Source of the DNA: Bacteroidota bacterium | GTDB lineage: Bacteria > Bacteroidota > Ignavibacteria > UBA10030 > UBA8401 | Reading direction: 5' to 3' | Length of the DNA stretch: 64,000 nucleotides | Assembly: GCA_041658205.1 (NCBI GenBank) | Contig: JBBAAO010000003.1 | Location: forward strand, 370,813-434,812 | In this document: in pieces, positions 9,099 through 18,607 of the stretch | How the letters are laid out: every line of letters starts with the position of its first letter | Position numbering within the stretch: position 1 is the first letter of the stretch | Position numbers and translations under genes: made by a program | The notes under the pieces: model-generated | Seen by the model: only the letters and a program-made list of their open reading frames with translations | Databases searched by the model: none | Told to the model about the DNA's origin: nothing

Positions 9099-9665
9099 AT
9101 GATTGTTGGAGAAACATTATACGTTTGGACCAGAACTCAATGGCGGGCATGGCTTTCAAAAAACCATGCTGCAGCAAAAGAGATCTGGTTGATTTATTAT
9201 AAAAAGGAATCGGGGAAAAAACGGATATCGTACAATGATGCCGTTGAGGAAGCTCTTTGTTACGGATGGATCGACAGCACGGCAAAATCACGAGATAAGC
9301 AAAGTTGGGTGCAGCGCTTTTCTCCACGCAGACCAAAAAGTAATTTGTCGGAATTGAACAAAGAACGAATGAGGGTGATGATAAAAGCAAAAAAAATGAC
9401 GAAGGCGGGATTACTCAGTGTAGCACAGCATCTCACCCCCATTACACAACAACCAAAACGTTTTGTTTTCCCTAAAGATATTCTTCTTGAGATTAAAAAG
9501 AACCCAACCGCATGGAAACATTACCAACGTTTTCCGCTTAACTATCGACGTATTCGCATCGCATGGATCGATGATTCCAGAATACGGCCGGATGAATATA
9601 CAAAAAGACTCCGGTATTTCATCTCAATGACGGAAAAAAACAAGCGATTCGGGACGGTGCAATAA
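9099..9665 (+). CDS. YdeI/OmpD-associated family protein (full length)
   Basis: The 188-residue protein has the family core: WRAWLSKNHAAAKEIWLIYY, then ITYNDA-like SYNDAVEEALCYGWIDS, then RFSPRRPKSNLSELNKER. YdeI-type proteins are linked to peptide or antimicrobial resistance in enteric bacteria, but the biochemical role is unknown. A truncated paralogue lies at 38921-39283, giving a useful comparison of length (188 against 120). It follows the cytochrome gene by nine bases. Confidence 0.85.
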   Translation: MIVGETLYVWTRTQWRAWLSKNHAAAKEIWLIYYKKESGKKRISYNDAVEEALCYGWIDSTAKSRDKQSWVQRFSPRRPKSNLSELNKERMRVMIKAKKMTKAGLLSVAQHLTPITQQPKRFVFPKDILLEIKKNPTAWKHYQRFPLNYRRIRIAWIDDSRIRPDEYTKRLRYFISMTEKNKRFGTVQ

Positions 9666-9739
9666 GCATTCTCTGTATTCGTCTATTTTAGGCTCAGGCT
9701 AAACAGGTTCACTATTTCATCAATCGAACAATAAGGATT

Positions 9740-11014
9740 ATGACCGAAAACGTAAAAGACAAAGTGTTTACACGCTATCAAATATTTATTATTGCCGTGC
9801 TGGCGTTTATTCAGTTCACGGTGATTCTCGATTTTATCATTATTGCGCCTCTCGGCGCGCTGCTGATGAAAACAATGGGTGTAACACCGGCGCAGTTCGG
9901 GTCAATCGTCTCAGCATACGCATTCAGCGCGGGTATTTCCGGGTTCCTCGCCGCCGGTTTTGCAGATAAATATGATCGGAAAAGATTTCTTCTCTTTTTT
10001 TATGCCGGCTTTATTCTTGGAACCTTTCTCTGCGGCATTGCAACCAACTACTACTTCCTGCTCGGCGCCCGTATTGTCACCGGTATTTTTGGCGGTGTGA
10101 TTGCATCCGTATCGCTTTCTATTGTTACCGACTTGTTTGAAATGAATGTGCGAAGCCGTGTGATGGGATTTGTACAGATGTCATTTGCCGTTGCACAGGT
10201 GGCAGGAATTCCGCTCGGCATTTACCTTGCCAATGTCATTGGCTGGCATGCACCGTTTATGATGATCGTCGGTATTGGTATTCCGGCAGGAATAGCGATG
10301 ATGAAAATGGTCCGTCCCATTGACACACATCTTTCGTTTGAGCGATCGTCTCATCACAATGCATTCAATCATTTACGAACGACCGTTTCCCACCCTGACT
10401 ATGTGAAAGCATTTGCCACAACGGCATTTCTGACAATCGGGGGATTTTTAATGATGCCTTTTTCAAGCGCCTTTCTGGTCAATAATATTGGTATTACACA
10501 GCAACATCTCCCTCTGGTGTTCATGTTTACCGGTATGGCAACAATCATTATTCTTCCGATTGTGGGGCGCTTCAGCGATACGGTTGGAAAATTCAGAATG
10601 TTTGTTATCGGAACTGTTGTTGCCGGGGTTGCGATTATTTATTATACAAACCTCTCCGTATCACCGTTGTGGGAAGTAGTCCTTATTAATGTGATTCTTT
10701 TTGCAGGGATTATGTCTCGCATGATCCCTGCAACAACATTAATGACGGCAGTTCCCGAAATTTCTGATCGGGGTGCATTTATGAGTATCAATTCATCGTT
10801 GCAGCAAATTTCCGGCGGTGTTGCTTCCATATTTGCTGGTATGATCATTGTCCAGATTGATCAAGGACCGTTGCAAAACTATAATGTGTTGGGATACCTG
10901 TGTGTTGCATTGATGATTATTGGAATAGGGATGATGTATATGATCAATACGCTTGTGGAAGAAAAAACAAAAACTGCATCGTCGTCACTCAGTTCGGGAG
11001 GAATATCTCAGTAG
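9740..11014 (+). CDS. Major facilitator superfamily transporter
   Basis: The 424-residue protein has about twelve membrane spans in two halves. The loop after helix two, GFADKYDRKRFLLFF, is the MFS A-motif (GxxxDrxGrkr-like), and GRFSDTVGKFRM is its C-half counterpart. It resembles the DHA1 drug/proton antiporter and sugar efflux group (AraJ/YdhP-like), but no substrate can be named. An ATAAGGATT site precedes the ATG. It stands alone, followed by repeat-rich DNA. Confidence 0.88.
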   Translation: MTENVKDKVFTRYQIFIIAVLAFIQFTVILDFIIIAPLGALLMKTMGVTPAQFGSIVSAYAFSAGISGFLAAGFADKYDRKRFLLFFYAGFILGTFLCGIATNYYFLLGARIVTGIFGGVIASVSLSIVTDLFEMNVRSRVMGFVQMSFAVAQVAGIPLGIYLANVIGWHAPFMMIVGIGIPAGIAMMKMVRPIDTHLSFERSSHHNAFNHLRTTVSHPDYVKAFATTAFLTIGGFLMMPFSSAFLVNNIGITQQHLPLVFMFTGMATIIILPIVGRFSDTVGKFRMFVIGTVVAGVAIIYYTNLSVSPLWEVVLINVILFAGIMSRMIPATTLMTAVPEISDRGAFMSINSSLQQISGGVASIFAGMIIVQIDQGPLQNYNVLGYLCVALMIIGIGMMYMINTLVEEKTKTASSSLSSGGISQ

Positions 11015-11094
11015 TTTCTTAGTTCAAAAATATTTTTATTAACAAAATGAGATCTCTGAAAAAGTTACGCACATCCTTATTAATGAAAGAATAT

Positions 11095-11332
11095 TTCGTC
11101 CCTGACGGGACTTGAAAATTGATTCACTTGATCTTCTACAAATATCTTGTCCCTTCGGGACAACGGAACAAGCGAATTTGTTCATGATTTTATCGGTTTT
11201 AAAATGCGCCGTAGGCGCGTAATATTTGTAGTGCATTACGATTTCCAAATTGAGAGTCCCTTTAGGTCGACGACTCGACTCGTCGAGGACGAGATAAGAA
11301 GAATTTTCAGTTTTGTCTACGACCCGTAGGGC
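11095..11332. repeat. Cluster of short palindromic repeats
   Basis: This gene-free stretch holds at least four hairpins: GTCCC/GGGAC (11098-11111), TTGTCCC/GGGACAA (11147-11163), GCGCC/GGCGC (11206-11218) and CGACGA/TCGTCG (near 11268-11285). CTACAAATAT near 11135 is repeated inverted as ATATTTGTAG near 11222. The pattern resembles widely dispersed intergenic repeats of environmental FCB genomes. No gene is seen here. Confidence 0.6.
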
Positions 11333-11338
11333 GTAACA

Positions 11339-11477
11339 TCGGTTACTCAGTAGAATTACATAAAAATTCAAAAACATGAAAACACGAAAGTGCACAAAAA
11401 GAATTTGAACCATTTTCCAAAAAAGATTGGTGAAATTTTGTGTTTTAGTGGTAAAATCATAAACGCTGAATAGTTAC
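11339..11477 (+). mobile_element. Decayed copy of the IS66-like MITE (copy 1)
   Basis: The body from TACTCAGTAGAATTAC to GCTGAATAGTTAC aligns with the two full copies at 22527 and 55792 but is about 23 bases shorter. The left end is degenerate (TCGGT in place of GTAAC), the right end has one mismatch, and no target duplication remains. It lies just ahead of the DsbA-family gene and may supply its leader. Confidence 0.7.
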
Positions 11478-11498
11478 AAGAATAAAAGGTTTTCAGAT

Positions 11499-12128
11499 AT
11501 GAAAGTTGAAATTTGGTCGGACGTGATGTGCCCATTTTGTTACATTGGCAAACGTCGTTTTGAACAAGCATTGCAGCAATTTCCCGACAAAGAACATGTT
11601 GAGATTGAATGGAAAAGTTTTCAGCTCAATCCGGACATGGTAACCGATCCCGATAAGAATATCAATCAATTTTTAGCGGAACATAAAGGGATCAGCATCG
11701 CACAAGCAAAACAGATGAACGACCGCGTGACCGACATGGCACGTGACGTTGGATTGCATTATGATTTTGATAACGCTATTGCTGCCAATTCATTCGACGC
11801 ACATCGCCTTTCCCACTTCGCAAAAAAACAGGGAAAGCAGGATGCAATCGAGGAACGCCTCTTCAAAGCATACTTTACCGAAGGAAAAAATACTGCTGAT
11901 CACGAAACGTTGATTCAATTAGCAGAAGAGGCTGGATTGAATCCGGATGAAACAAGAATGATGCTTGCCGGAAACGAGTTTGCCGATGCGGTAAATAATG
12001 ATATCTACCAGGCACATCAAGTCGGCGCACGCGGTGTTCCCTTTTTTGTTTTCGACAATAAATATGCTGTTTCCGGAGCACAACCTGTTGAAGTGTTCTT
12101 ACAAGTATTAAACAAAATCGTTGAATAA
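11499..12128 (+). CDS. DsbA family oxidoreductase (FrnE-like)
   Basis: The 209-residue protein is a cytoplasmic thioredoxin-fold oxidoreductase of the FrnE/DsbA type; no signal peptide is present. The active site is C11-P-F-C14 in SDVMCPFCYIGKRRF, an all-helical insertion occupies residues about 60-160, and the cis-proline region is GARGVPFFVFDN. Family members act as disulfide isomerases or 2-hydroxychromene-2-carboxylate isomerase-like enzymes; FrnE is linked to oxidative stress tolerance. The length is typical. Substrate is unknown. Confidence 0.9.
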   Translation: MKVEIWSDVMCPFCYIGKRRFEQALQQFPDKEHVEIEWKSFQLNPDMVTDPDKNINQFLAEHKGISIAQAKQMNDRVTDMARDVGLHYDFDNAIAANSFDAHRLSHFAKKQGKQDAIEERLFKAYFTEGKNTADHETLIQLAEEAGLNPDETRMMLAGNEFADAVNNDIYQAHQVGARGVPFFVFDNKYAVSGAQPVEVFLQVLNKIVE

Positions 12129-12330
12129 AGTGAACAGTGTGGAGGTTTCAAGCATTGTCGTTAATACCATTCGCAAAAATTATTTACACTTGTAAAGTGT
12201 TGGGGTTTTACAATTCAGATTGTTTTCTCCGTTAATTAAATCCATAATCAGCGCAACAGTTTGCTGCGTATGCCGTATAATTTCTCACTAATTCGACCCC
12301 AAGTATTTATTATCTTTCGAAAGGTCTCTT

Positions 12331-15054
12331 GTGAGAATTTTCTACAGTTTTTTCCTCGTCACTGCACTCATCCTCAATATTCACGCACAACAAAAAATTA
12401 AAACCGGAGCAGAAATCTGTTCTGATGGAAAACAACAACGCTCTCTTCCGATAACATTTGCAAAAACATCTTCACCCGGTTCACCGAAACATTCATTTGA
12501 CGCCCTTCATTATTCGCTTAATCTTGATCTCTATAAGAACTATTCCACACCATTTCCAAAATCCTTTACCGGTTCCGTTACAATGATGTTAAGAGCAGAT
12601 TCTACACTCTCTTCCGTTTCTTTAGATGCAGTCAATAGTTCCATAACAATTGATTCGATTCGTCTTGCAGGAACATCGTTTACGCATGCCGGAAATATTC
12701 TTACCATTCAATTGAATAAAACATATCAGGTAAACGAAACTCTTTCTGTTCTGATTTATTACCGACATAACGATGTTGCCGACGGTGCGTTCTTTGTCGG
12801 ATCGGATGGAATGATCTTTACCGATGCAGAACCGGAAGGGGCACGAAAATGGTTTCCGTGCTGGGACAAACCGTACGATAAGGCAACCATGGAACTCCGT
12901 GCGAAGGTTCCAGGAAATGTAAAACTCGGATCAAATGGATTGCTGAAGGATACAACTCGCACCGGAGATTCTCTTTCATTTCATTGGGTCAGCAAAGAAC
13001 CTGTCAGCACGTATCTCGTCGTCATTTCTTCCAAAGTAAATTATAATCTTGATATTGTGTATTGGAAAAAACTCCCCAACCCTTCGGACAGTATTCCCAT
13101 TTTCTTTTACTGGAATGCGGGAGAGGATCAGAACGCATTGAACACAGCAAAGACCAAAATTCTTCCTATGACGACCCGCTTCTCTCAATTGTTTGGAGAA
13201 CACCCGTTCCAGAAGAACGGATTCGCAACATTGAACCAGCAATTTGTCTGGGGAGGAATGGAGAATCAAACGCTTACCAGCTTGCTGCCGAACGGTTATG
13301 CTGCGGAATTTCTCGTGGCACACGAGTATGCTCACCAGTGGTTCGGCGATATGGTTACATGCGCAACATGGGCAGACATCTGGTTGAACGAAGGTTTTGC
13401 TACGTATGGAGAAGCTTTATGGGCAGAGCATACGTTAGGAGCTGGTGTGTACAAACAGTATGTCAATCAAATTGCAGGAGGTTATCTTGCAGCAAATCCC
13501 GGTTGGGCAATCTATGTTGCTGATTGGGCGGTGAATGTTCCACCTTCACACGTGTTGTTCAATACTGCAATTACATACAATAAAGCGGCAAGTGTTCTTC
13601 ATATGCTCCGTTCCGTACTGGGAGATTCTGTGTTCTTTGATGCTCTCTATGCATATGGAACGGCTCCTTCGGTGAAATACGGATCGATTACGACAAACGA
13701 TTTCATTCAGATGATAAACACTCGAACCAAGCAGGATTTGAATTGGTTCTTCGATCAATGGTTGAAAGCAGCGAATCATCCCGAGTATTTCGTTAAGTAT
13801 TCACTGAACAGACCGGCAAATAATGTATTTGTCCGCATTCAACAAACGCAATCTTCCGCAACAATATGGAAAATGCCTGTATCGCTCCGATTCGTGTTAC
13901 AGAATGGAACCGATACAACAATAAAAGTTTGGAACACAACAAAGAATGATACCTTCACGTTTGCATTTTCTTCTTCTCCTGTCTCAATGAGTTTCGATCC
14001 GAACAACGATATCATACTGAAGAAAGCAACTGTTGTAAAAGAATATTCCAGTCCCCTGCTGAGTGCTGTTCCCGGAACATTGTACGCAGCATCCGGCAGT
14101 ACGGATGGAGGAAAATTATATACGCTAAACACCGGAAACGGATCTCTTTCACTTGTTCGGAAAACCGATGTTTTGCAACTCAATGGTTTACGCGTTCATC
14201 CGAAAACAAAGGAGTTGATTGTTTATAATAACACGGTTTCCAGCGGTGGCGCATTCTATCGGATGAGTAGTGATGGGGTAGACGTACAGCAGATCTCTTC
14301 CACAACGTCAGCAAATCTGAAAGGACTTGCGCTCTATAATGATTCCATGGCCTATACCGGAGCGTTTAATGGTACAATCTATTCTGTGAACATCAACACT
14401 GGTGCACTAGTTCAAATTGGTACGAACGGATCATCGCAGCGCCCCGGCGGACTCGCTGTAAATCCATTGAATGGTACATTATGGATGTCTCTCCGCAATA
14501 CTTCGGGCGCGGTGGATAATATCTATAAATTGAATCGTGCCACCGGACTTTCCACATTGGTAGGAAGCGCAGGAATAGGATCGGCAATTACCGATATCGT
14601 CTTTGATAAAAAAGGAACACTTTATGGTCTTGCCGGTACAGGAACTGCAACCAACTCACTCGTTCGGATAGATACATCAACAGGAAAAGCAACTGTTATA
14701 GGAACTCTCGGCAAGTCTGACATTCAAGCGATTGCTATTGACCCTGATGCACCGGCGAGTGTTGGTGAGTATAATCCTTTAACAATTCCCAACACTGTCG
14801 TGCTGGAACAGAATTTCCCGAATCCTTTTAATCCTTCAACAACAATCAGTTATTCCATACCAACGGAAAACAATGTGCGTCTGGAAATTTACAATCTCCT
14901 TGGTCAGTCAGTCCGTCAATTGGTGAACGAACGGCAACATGCAGGATGGAAACAAGTGGAATGGAATGCTTCAGGACTTTCGAGCGGTATTTATTTCTAC
15001 CGGCTTACCGTTGGAAACAATGTGGAGATGAAAAGGACTGTGTTGTTGAAGTAG
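12331..15054 (+). CDS. Secreted M1 family zinc metallopeptidase with type IX secretion-type C-terminal tail
   Basis: The 907-residue protein starts at GTG 12331 (AAAGGTCTCTT upstream) with a signal peptide ending near HAQ. The aminopeptidase domain carries GGMEN (308-312) for N-terminus recognition and H331-E-x-x-H335 with the third zinc ligand E354 (WLNEGFATY). Residues about 580-800 look like a beta-propeller or repeat region absent from housekeeping M1 enzymes. The C-terminus, from LEQNFPNPFNPSTTISY onward, is the sorting domain of the FCB-group type IX secretion system (Por). It is predicted to be exported and cell-surface bound or released, for peptide scavenging. Confidence 0.93.
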   Translation: MRIFYSFFLVTALILNIHAQQKIKTGAEICSDGKQQRSLPITFAKTSSPGSPKHSFDALHYSLNLDLYKNYSTPFPKSFTGSVTMMLRADSTLSSVSLDAVNSSITIDSIRLAGTSFTHAGNILTIQLNKTYQVNETLSVLIYYRHNDVADGAFFVGSDGMIFTDAEPEGARKWFPCWDKPYDKATMELRAKVPGNVKLGSNGLLKDTTRTGDSLSFHWVSKEPVSTYLVVISSKVNYNLDIVYWKKLPNPSDSIPIFFYWNAGEDQNALNTAKTKILPMTTRFSQLFGEHPFQKNGFATLNQQFVWGGMENQTLTSLLPNGYAAEFLVAHEYAHQWFGDMVTCATWADIWLNEGFATYGEALWAEHTLGAGVYKQYVNQIAGGYLAANPGWAIYVADWAVNVPPSHVLFNTAITYNKAASVLHMLRSVLGDSVFFDALYAYGTAPSVKYGSITTNDFIQMINTRTKQDLNWFFDQWLKAANHPEYFVKYSLNRPANNVFVRIQQTQSSATIWKMPVSLRFVLQNGTDTTIKVWNTTKNDTFTFAFSSSPVSMSFDPNNDIILKKATVVKEYSSPLLSAVPGTLYAASGSTDGGKLYTLNTGNGSLSLVRKTDVLQLNGLRVHPKTKELIVYNNTVSSGGAFYRMSSDGVDVQQISSTTSANLKGLALYNDSMAYTGAFNGTIYSVNINTGALVQIGTNGSSQRPGGLAVNPLNGTLWMSLRNTSGAVDNIYKLNRATGLSTLVGSAGIGSAITDIVFDKKGTLYGLAGTGTATNSLVRIDTSTGKATVIGTLGKSDIQAIAIDPDAPASVGEYNPLTIPNTVVLEQNFPNPFNPSTTISYSIPTENNVRLEIYNLLGQSVRQLVNERQHAGWKQVEWNASGLSSGIYFYRLTVGNNVEMKRTVLLK

Positions 15055-15069
15055 TACAACAAAATTAAC

Positions 15070-15111
15070 GTGACCGTCACCTAGGGCAAATTATTTATAG
15101 GTGACGGTCAC
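15070..15111. terminator. Bidirectional hairpin between convergent genes
   Basis: A perfect 13-bp inverted repeat (GTGACCGTCACCT, AGGTGACGGTCAC) with a 16-base loop lies between the end of the M1 peptidase gene and the end of the reverse membrane-protein operon. It fits a shared terminator. Confidence 0.65.
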
Positions 15112-15117
15112 ATTGAG

Positions 15118-15528
15118 TTATTGTTGTTTTTCGATTGAATGCTGAATAATTTCTCCTATAACAGAAGAAATTGCTGAGGCAACAATGGCAAGAATAAACC
15201 ACAACTGTCCCGAAATATCCATCGCTTTTGTCCAGAAGCCCGCGACGGCAACACTCATCGTAAGTGTGTACAGTATTGATGAGATGACAGCTTCAAGCAC
15301 GGTAACACCACGGGATCGAAATCCGATAATAAATGCAATTACCGCCAACCCTCCGAAAGCCCATCCGGCAATCACCACCTTCAAAAAGAGAAAATAACCG
15401 GAAAGCCATTGCATAATCGCTATCGGCAGCAGGTGTCCCAGGATAAAGTAACAATACCCCACGGCAACCCATGTCCAGTTCGGTGGAAAGGTAATCCATT
15501 GTAATTTGGATGCGTTCATCGTATTCAT
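15118..15528 (-). CDS. Four-TM membrane protein of unknown function (last gene of reverse operon)
   Basis: The start is taken at the ATG ending at 15528, preceded by AAAAGGTGCTT; a GTG two codons earlier is possible. The product of about 136 residues has roughly four membrane spans and short loops. It begins about ten bases after the stop of the 269-residue membrane protein, so the genes should be one transcript. I recognise no family. Confidence 0.65.
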   Translation of the reverse strand: MNTMNASKLQWITFPPNWTWVAVGYCYFILGHLLPIAIMQWLSGYFLFLKVVIAGWAFGGLAVIAFIIGFRSRGVTVLEAVISSILYTLTMSVAVAGFWTKAMDISGQLWFILAIVASAISSVIGEIIQHSIEKQQ

Positions 15529-15537
15529 AAGCACCTT

Positions 15538-16347
15538 TTAATTTTGTCGTATGATGGATTGAAAAGCACTGGAAGGATAAATTTCCATGATATACTGTAA
15601 ACGTCCAGTGGAACCATTGTCATTTTTATATGCCGTATTTCCCCCTTCATGATTTCCAACTGCTACTACTGTAATAGAAGAATCATTATTCATTGGCTGC
15701 AAGATTAATTCGCCGAATGGAGTTTGTTGATTTATTCCAAGTTCGGAAAGTGAAGCAAATGTGGATCGATTATTCGTTGCCCGTCTGACATAATAATCAG
15801 TCATCAGTTTTGGATATGCCTTTGCCATTTCATTGGTAAGCATGTCCCGTTCCTCGGCAATGGTATTATCTATTTTCATCATTCCGAATATCCTTGGGGA
15901 TTGTATCGACATCATGCTTGAATAGATCGCCATCATACCGGTAGCAATTAATGCCAAAAGGAATACAAGCGTACGGAAGAACGAACGAAAAGAAAATGTT
16001 TTGGACTCCTGATGCTCTTTCTTGGAAAAAGAATGAAGGTTATTCAAAAGAATGGTTGGGCCGGCTACAAAGAAAATAAGAATTGACATCAGCGCTCCTA
16101 CGGCAATAGCAATGGAGATCTGATCAAGTGGTAATCCCTGAAACTCTTTAATTCCATGCCCTACAATTATTCCACCGGCAACAACTGGTGCGGGTGTAAC
16201 AAATGTTGGATCTCTATGCCCCATAAAAGTCATTGCCGGTAGAATGGCAAATAAAAATGTCAAAAAAGCAATGGTTAAGGAGAAGAGCCATTCCAAATAT
16301 TTTGGAGAAAATTCCTGGGTGTTGTTTGAATCAGTTGTTGCGTTCAT
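15538..16347 (-). CDS. Membrane protein of unknown function with exported tail (paralogous to next gene's tail)
   Basis: The 269-residue protein has about four membrane spans (near residues 15-40, 50-75, 80-100 and 120-145) and then an exported-looking domain of about 110 residues. An AAAGGAGT site lies ahead of its ATG, which overlaps the upstream gene by 17 bases. The tail ends NDNGSTGRLQYIMEI, closely matching NANGSSGRVQTTTTI at the end of the neighbouring protein, so the two share a C-terminal domain. Function is unknown. Confidence 0.65.
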   Translation of the reverse strand: MNATTDSNNTQEFSPKYLEWLFSLTIAFLTFLFAILPAMTFMGHRDPTFVTPAPVVAGGIIVGHGIKEFQGLPLDQISIAIAVGALMSILIFFVAGPTILLNNLHSFSKKEHQESKTFSFRSFFRTLVFLLALIATGMMAIYSSMMSIQSPRIFGMMKIDNTIAEERDMLTNEMAKAYPKLMTDYYVRRATNNRSTFASLSELGINQQTPFGELILQPMNNDSSITVVAVGNHEGGNTAYKNDNGSTGRLQYIMEIYPSSAFQSIIRQN

Positions 16348-16963
16348 ACGTTACTCCTTTCGCAGTAATCGTCGTTGTTGTTTGCACTCTGCCGCTACTT
16401 CCGTTGGCATTTGCAAATTCACTCTTCAACCCTCGCGCTATTGTATCGATGCTGGTCAATACAACCATCGTGTCACCATAAAAATGGACATATCGTTTGC
16501 TGGCATCATTTTGAGAATCTTCGGATAAAAACATATCCCCTTTCATTTTGCTTCCATGAATGTTTTTGAAGATGGTAACAATTCCTTTCTTCTTTCCCAT
16601 CGTTTTGTGGTACTGAACGAAAACCGGCATGGCGCGAGTATTCACATCGTCACCAATAAAAATTCCTTCTGCAATCACCGTACGGATTTTTGCTAATGTT
16701 GATCGTTGATAAGTGCTCATATCGTTCATCGAGCTCCATCCGATATAATTCAACGCAAGAATCACCAGAGTACTAGTCGCCACTATCATCTTCAATTTTG
16801 ATGATCGTTCGGATCGTATCACTTTGACTGCGAGAGCAAGCAAATAGACCCCAGCACCAATACCTCCTGCAATGATAGATGGCCACAAATCGTACGGATT
16901 ATAAAATATATAAAATGGCACGGAAACCATGAACGTGCCAACCAACAACCAAATAAAGATCAT
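16331..16963 (-). CDS. Membrane protein of unknown function with exported C-terminal domain
   Basis: The 210-residue protein has three N-terminal membrane spans (residues 3-20, 28-48 and 58-75) followed by a soluble domain with STLAKIRTVIAEGI and a final NGSSGRVQ motif shared with the next gene. A strong AGGAGG precedes the ATG, which also sits in an ATGA overlap with a short upstream open frame. The domain may be pseudopilin-like or a surface adhesin, but this is a guess from shape only. Confidence 0.65.
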   Translation of the reverse strand: MIFIWLLVGTFMVSVPFYIFYNPYDLWPSIIAGGIGAGVYLLALAVKVIRSERSSKLKMIVATSTLVILALNYIGWSSMNDMSTYQRSTLAKIRTVIAEGIFIGDDVNTRAMPVFVQYHKTMGKKKGIVTIFKNIHGSKMKGDMFLSEDSQNDASKRYVHFYGDTMVVLTSIDTIARGLKSEFANANGSSGRVQTTTTITAKGVTYERNN

Positions 16964-17163
16964 TCCATCCTCCTGCGTTTGATTGTGAAGAGTATACTTT
17001 CGAGATGACGTGTGAATGTGCTAAACGAAATAATCAGAGTCAAGAGTCCAAATAACAATACACCAATAAATAGATATTCTGAATCCCAAAATTGTTTATC
17101 GGAATGAACCTGCCTGCCACACTGAAGGTACTCTTTGAACGGGCAGAGATTCTGAGCCTTTTT
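16960..17163 (-). pseudogene. Short membrane-protein open frame without a normal start, coupled to the operon
   Basis: Upstream of the reverse operon the minus strand stays open for 67 codons, from just after a TGA (17164-17166) to a TGA that overlaps the next ATG as ATGA. The predicted peptide has a clear membrane span (LFIGVLLFGLLTLIISF) and a basic tail (FTIKRRRME). No ATG or GTG lies in frame near its beginning, and its 5' part runs into a CCTGCCTGCC-type repeat. It is probably the 3' end of a gene truncated by repeat insertion; a rare start codon is the alternative. Confidence 0.35.
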
Positions 17164-17375
17164 TCAGATTTGCGTTTGAATTTCACTTGCGAACCATACC
17201 TCTTACATATTGATAATCCGATTTATACGATTCCATAATTTAGAGCCGTTCTTGGGGTTCGCAGTGCTCAATATAATAATCTTAGAATTTCTTAGATCCT
17301 TCGCTACGCTCAGGATGGCGGTAGAGTTATTTTTGAAAAGACTTTTACGTTTCGTGTGTCATTCAAATTCACTGC

Positions 17376-17703
17376 TGTCCAAAATAAATATTAAGTGAAT
17401 ACAAAATTGGTCGTAATATCTCAAATTGAGCAAACTTATTTTGATTACATGTAGTAAACCCCTTTTGCTATAGAAGAGATTGTATTAAAGTGCGTGGGTG
17501 CGAAATTTAGGAGGATTGAGCGAATGGGAAAGCGATGAATGACGGGACTTTTGATGGCGCGCTTCGCGCCATCAACGGGCTAGAGCGAACGGGATTCATC
17601 GCGTGCGTTAAATTTCGTCCGCCTTTGGCGGACTTCTTTTCTTGCTCCGTCAAGAAAACAAGAGAGTGAAGGATTTTGTTGTTTTATCAATGTGTTTTGG
17701 ACA
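17376..17703 (-). mobile_element. MITE-like element B, copy 1
   Basis: An element of about 328 bp is bounded by TGTCCAAAATAAAT on the left and TTTTGGACA on the right. Its core (17491-17660) is a close reverse-complement match to 38261-38430. The core includes a GATGGCGCGCTTCGCGCCATC palindrome and the TTGCTCCGTCAAG hairpin. No coding function is convincing. It fills much of the gene-free interval 17164-17917; the rest holds a TTCGCTACGCTCAGGAT repeat (near 17288) and nothing else I can name. Confidence 0.65.
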
Positions 17704-17917
17704 AGTGTGATTCGCATTATAGAATAAGCAATGTTCATTATCAGATTAAACACTTCTTACTTCAGGATTGTTTTTATATTCTATCATAGGAACAATAATG
17801 AAAATCTATCCATGAGAATTGTAAAATCTCCATTGGAATAAATTTTCAACCTTCGCATGGTTTTTCTTTAATAGAGAAAAGAGTATCTTTGTCTAGCCAA
17901 TTTTTAGGAACATATTG

Positions 17918-18607
17918 ATGACATCTCTCTTCAGATTATTTTTGAGTTTTCTTTTTTCACTATTCGCACTCTCTCTACTTTCGGCGCAGCCGGTAATTCA
18001 ATTAAACAAAACAATATTTACACTTGGTGCAATTTATCAAGGAGAGATAAAATCAATTCCATTGGTAGTAACCAATACCGGCAATCAACCGCTGATCATC
18101 CAAGGAATTGAAACATCATGCGGCTGCACTTCGGCGAAACGTTCTGCCGAAGCGATTCCTCCGGGTAAAAGCGATACAATTACCGTTTCATTCAATTCTC
18201 TTGGATTCTACGGTGTAATCACAAAAATCGTGACGGTCAATTCAAACGATCCTATGCAGCCGCAGATTGAAGCAAGACTCACCGGAACGGTGACATCGGT
18301 ATTGGAAATTGTTCCGCCGATGTCGGTGATTAATTTTGGCGGAGCAGAAGCCGGGACAACAATCCGCGTTTCATTTGTCTTCAGAAACACCACCTCGGAC
18401 CAGATCAATATCCGCGGCATTAGTTGTGCTGATTCTTCCATCCGCGCACAGATAAGCTCGCAAACCATAGCACCTTCCGACTCGATCATGATCCCATTCA
18501 CAGTCACTCCACGAACAAAAGCGTTTATGGAAAATTATTTTTATATCGAAACGACACATCCACTTCAGTTGCGAGTACCGTTCCGGTTTATGTATATTGG
18601 ACGATGA
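17918..18607 (+). CDS. DUF1573 domain protein, exported
   Basis: The start is taken at ATG 17918 (a TTG lies one codon earlier; TAGGAA upstream). A signal peptide (residues 1-24, ending LLSAQ) is followed by two Ig-like beta domains. The first has the DUF1573 core: GNQPLIIQGIETSCGCTS, then PPGKSDTITVSFNS and VNSNDPMQPQIEARLTGTV. These proteins are common in FCB bacteria and are thought to be periplasmic or surface ASPM/SPD-2/Hydin-like domains. It heads a three-gene unit with ATGA overlaps. Confidence 0.85.
   Translation: MTSLFRLFLSFLFSLFALSLLSAQPVIQLNKTIFTLGAIYQGEIKSIPLVVTNTGNQPLIIQGIETSCGCTSAKRSAEAIPPGKSDTITVSFNSLGFYGVITKIVTVNSNDPMQPQIEARLTGTVTSVLEIVPPMSVINFGGAEAGTTIRVSFVFRNTTSDQINIRGISCADSSIRAQISSQTIAPSDSIMIPFTVTPRTKAFMENYFYIETTHPLQLRVPFRFMYIGR

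Noticed and set aside
17210..17398. 62-codon plus-strand open frame
   Set aside because: It spans a TTCGCTACGCTCAGGAT repeat and the left end of element B, and has no start signal or recognisable features.
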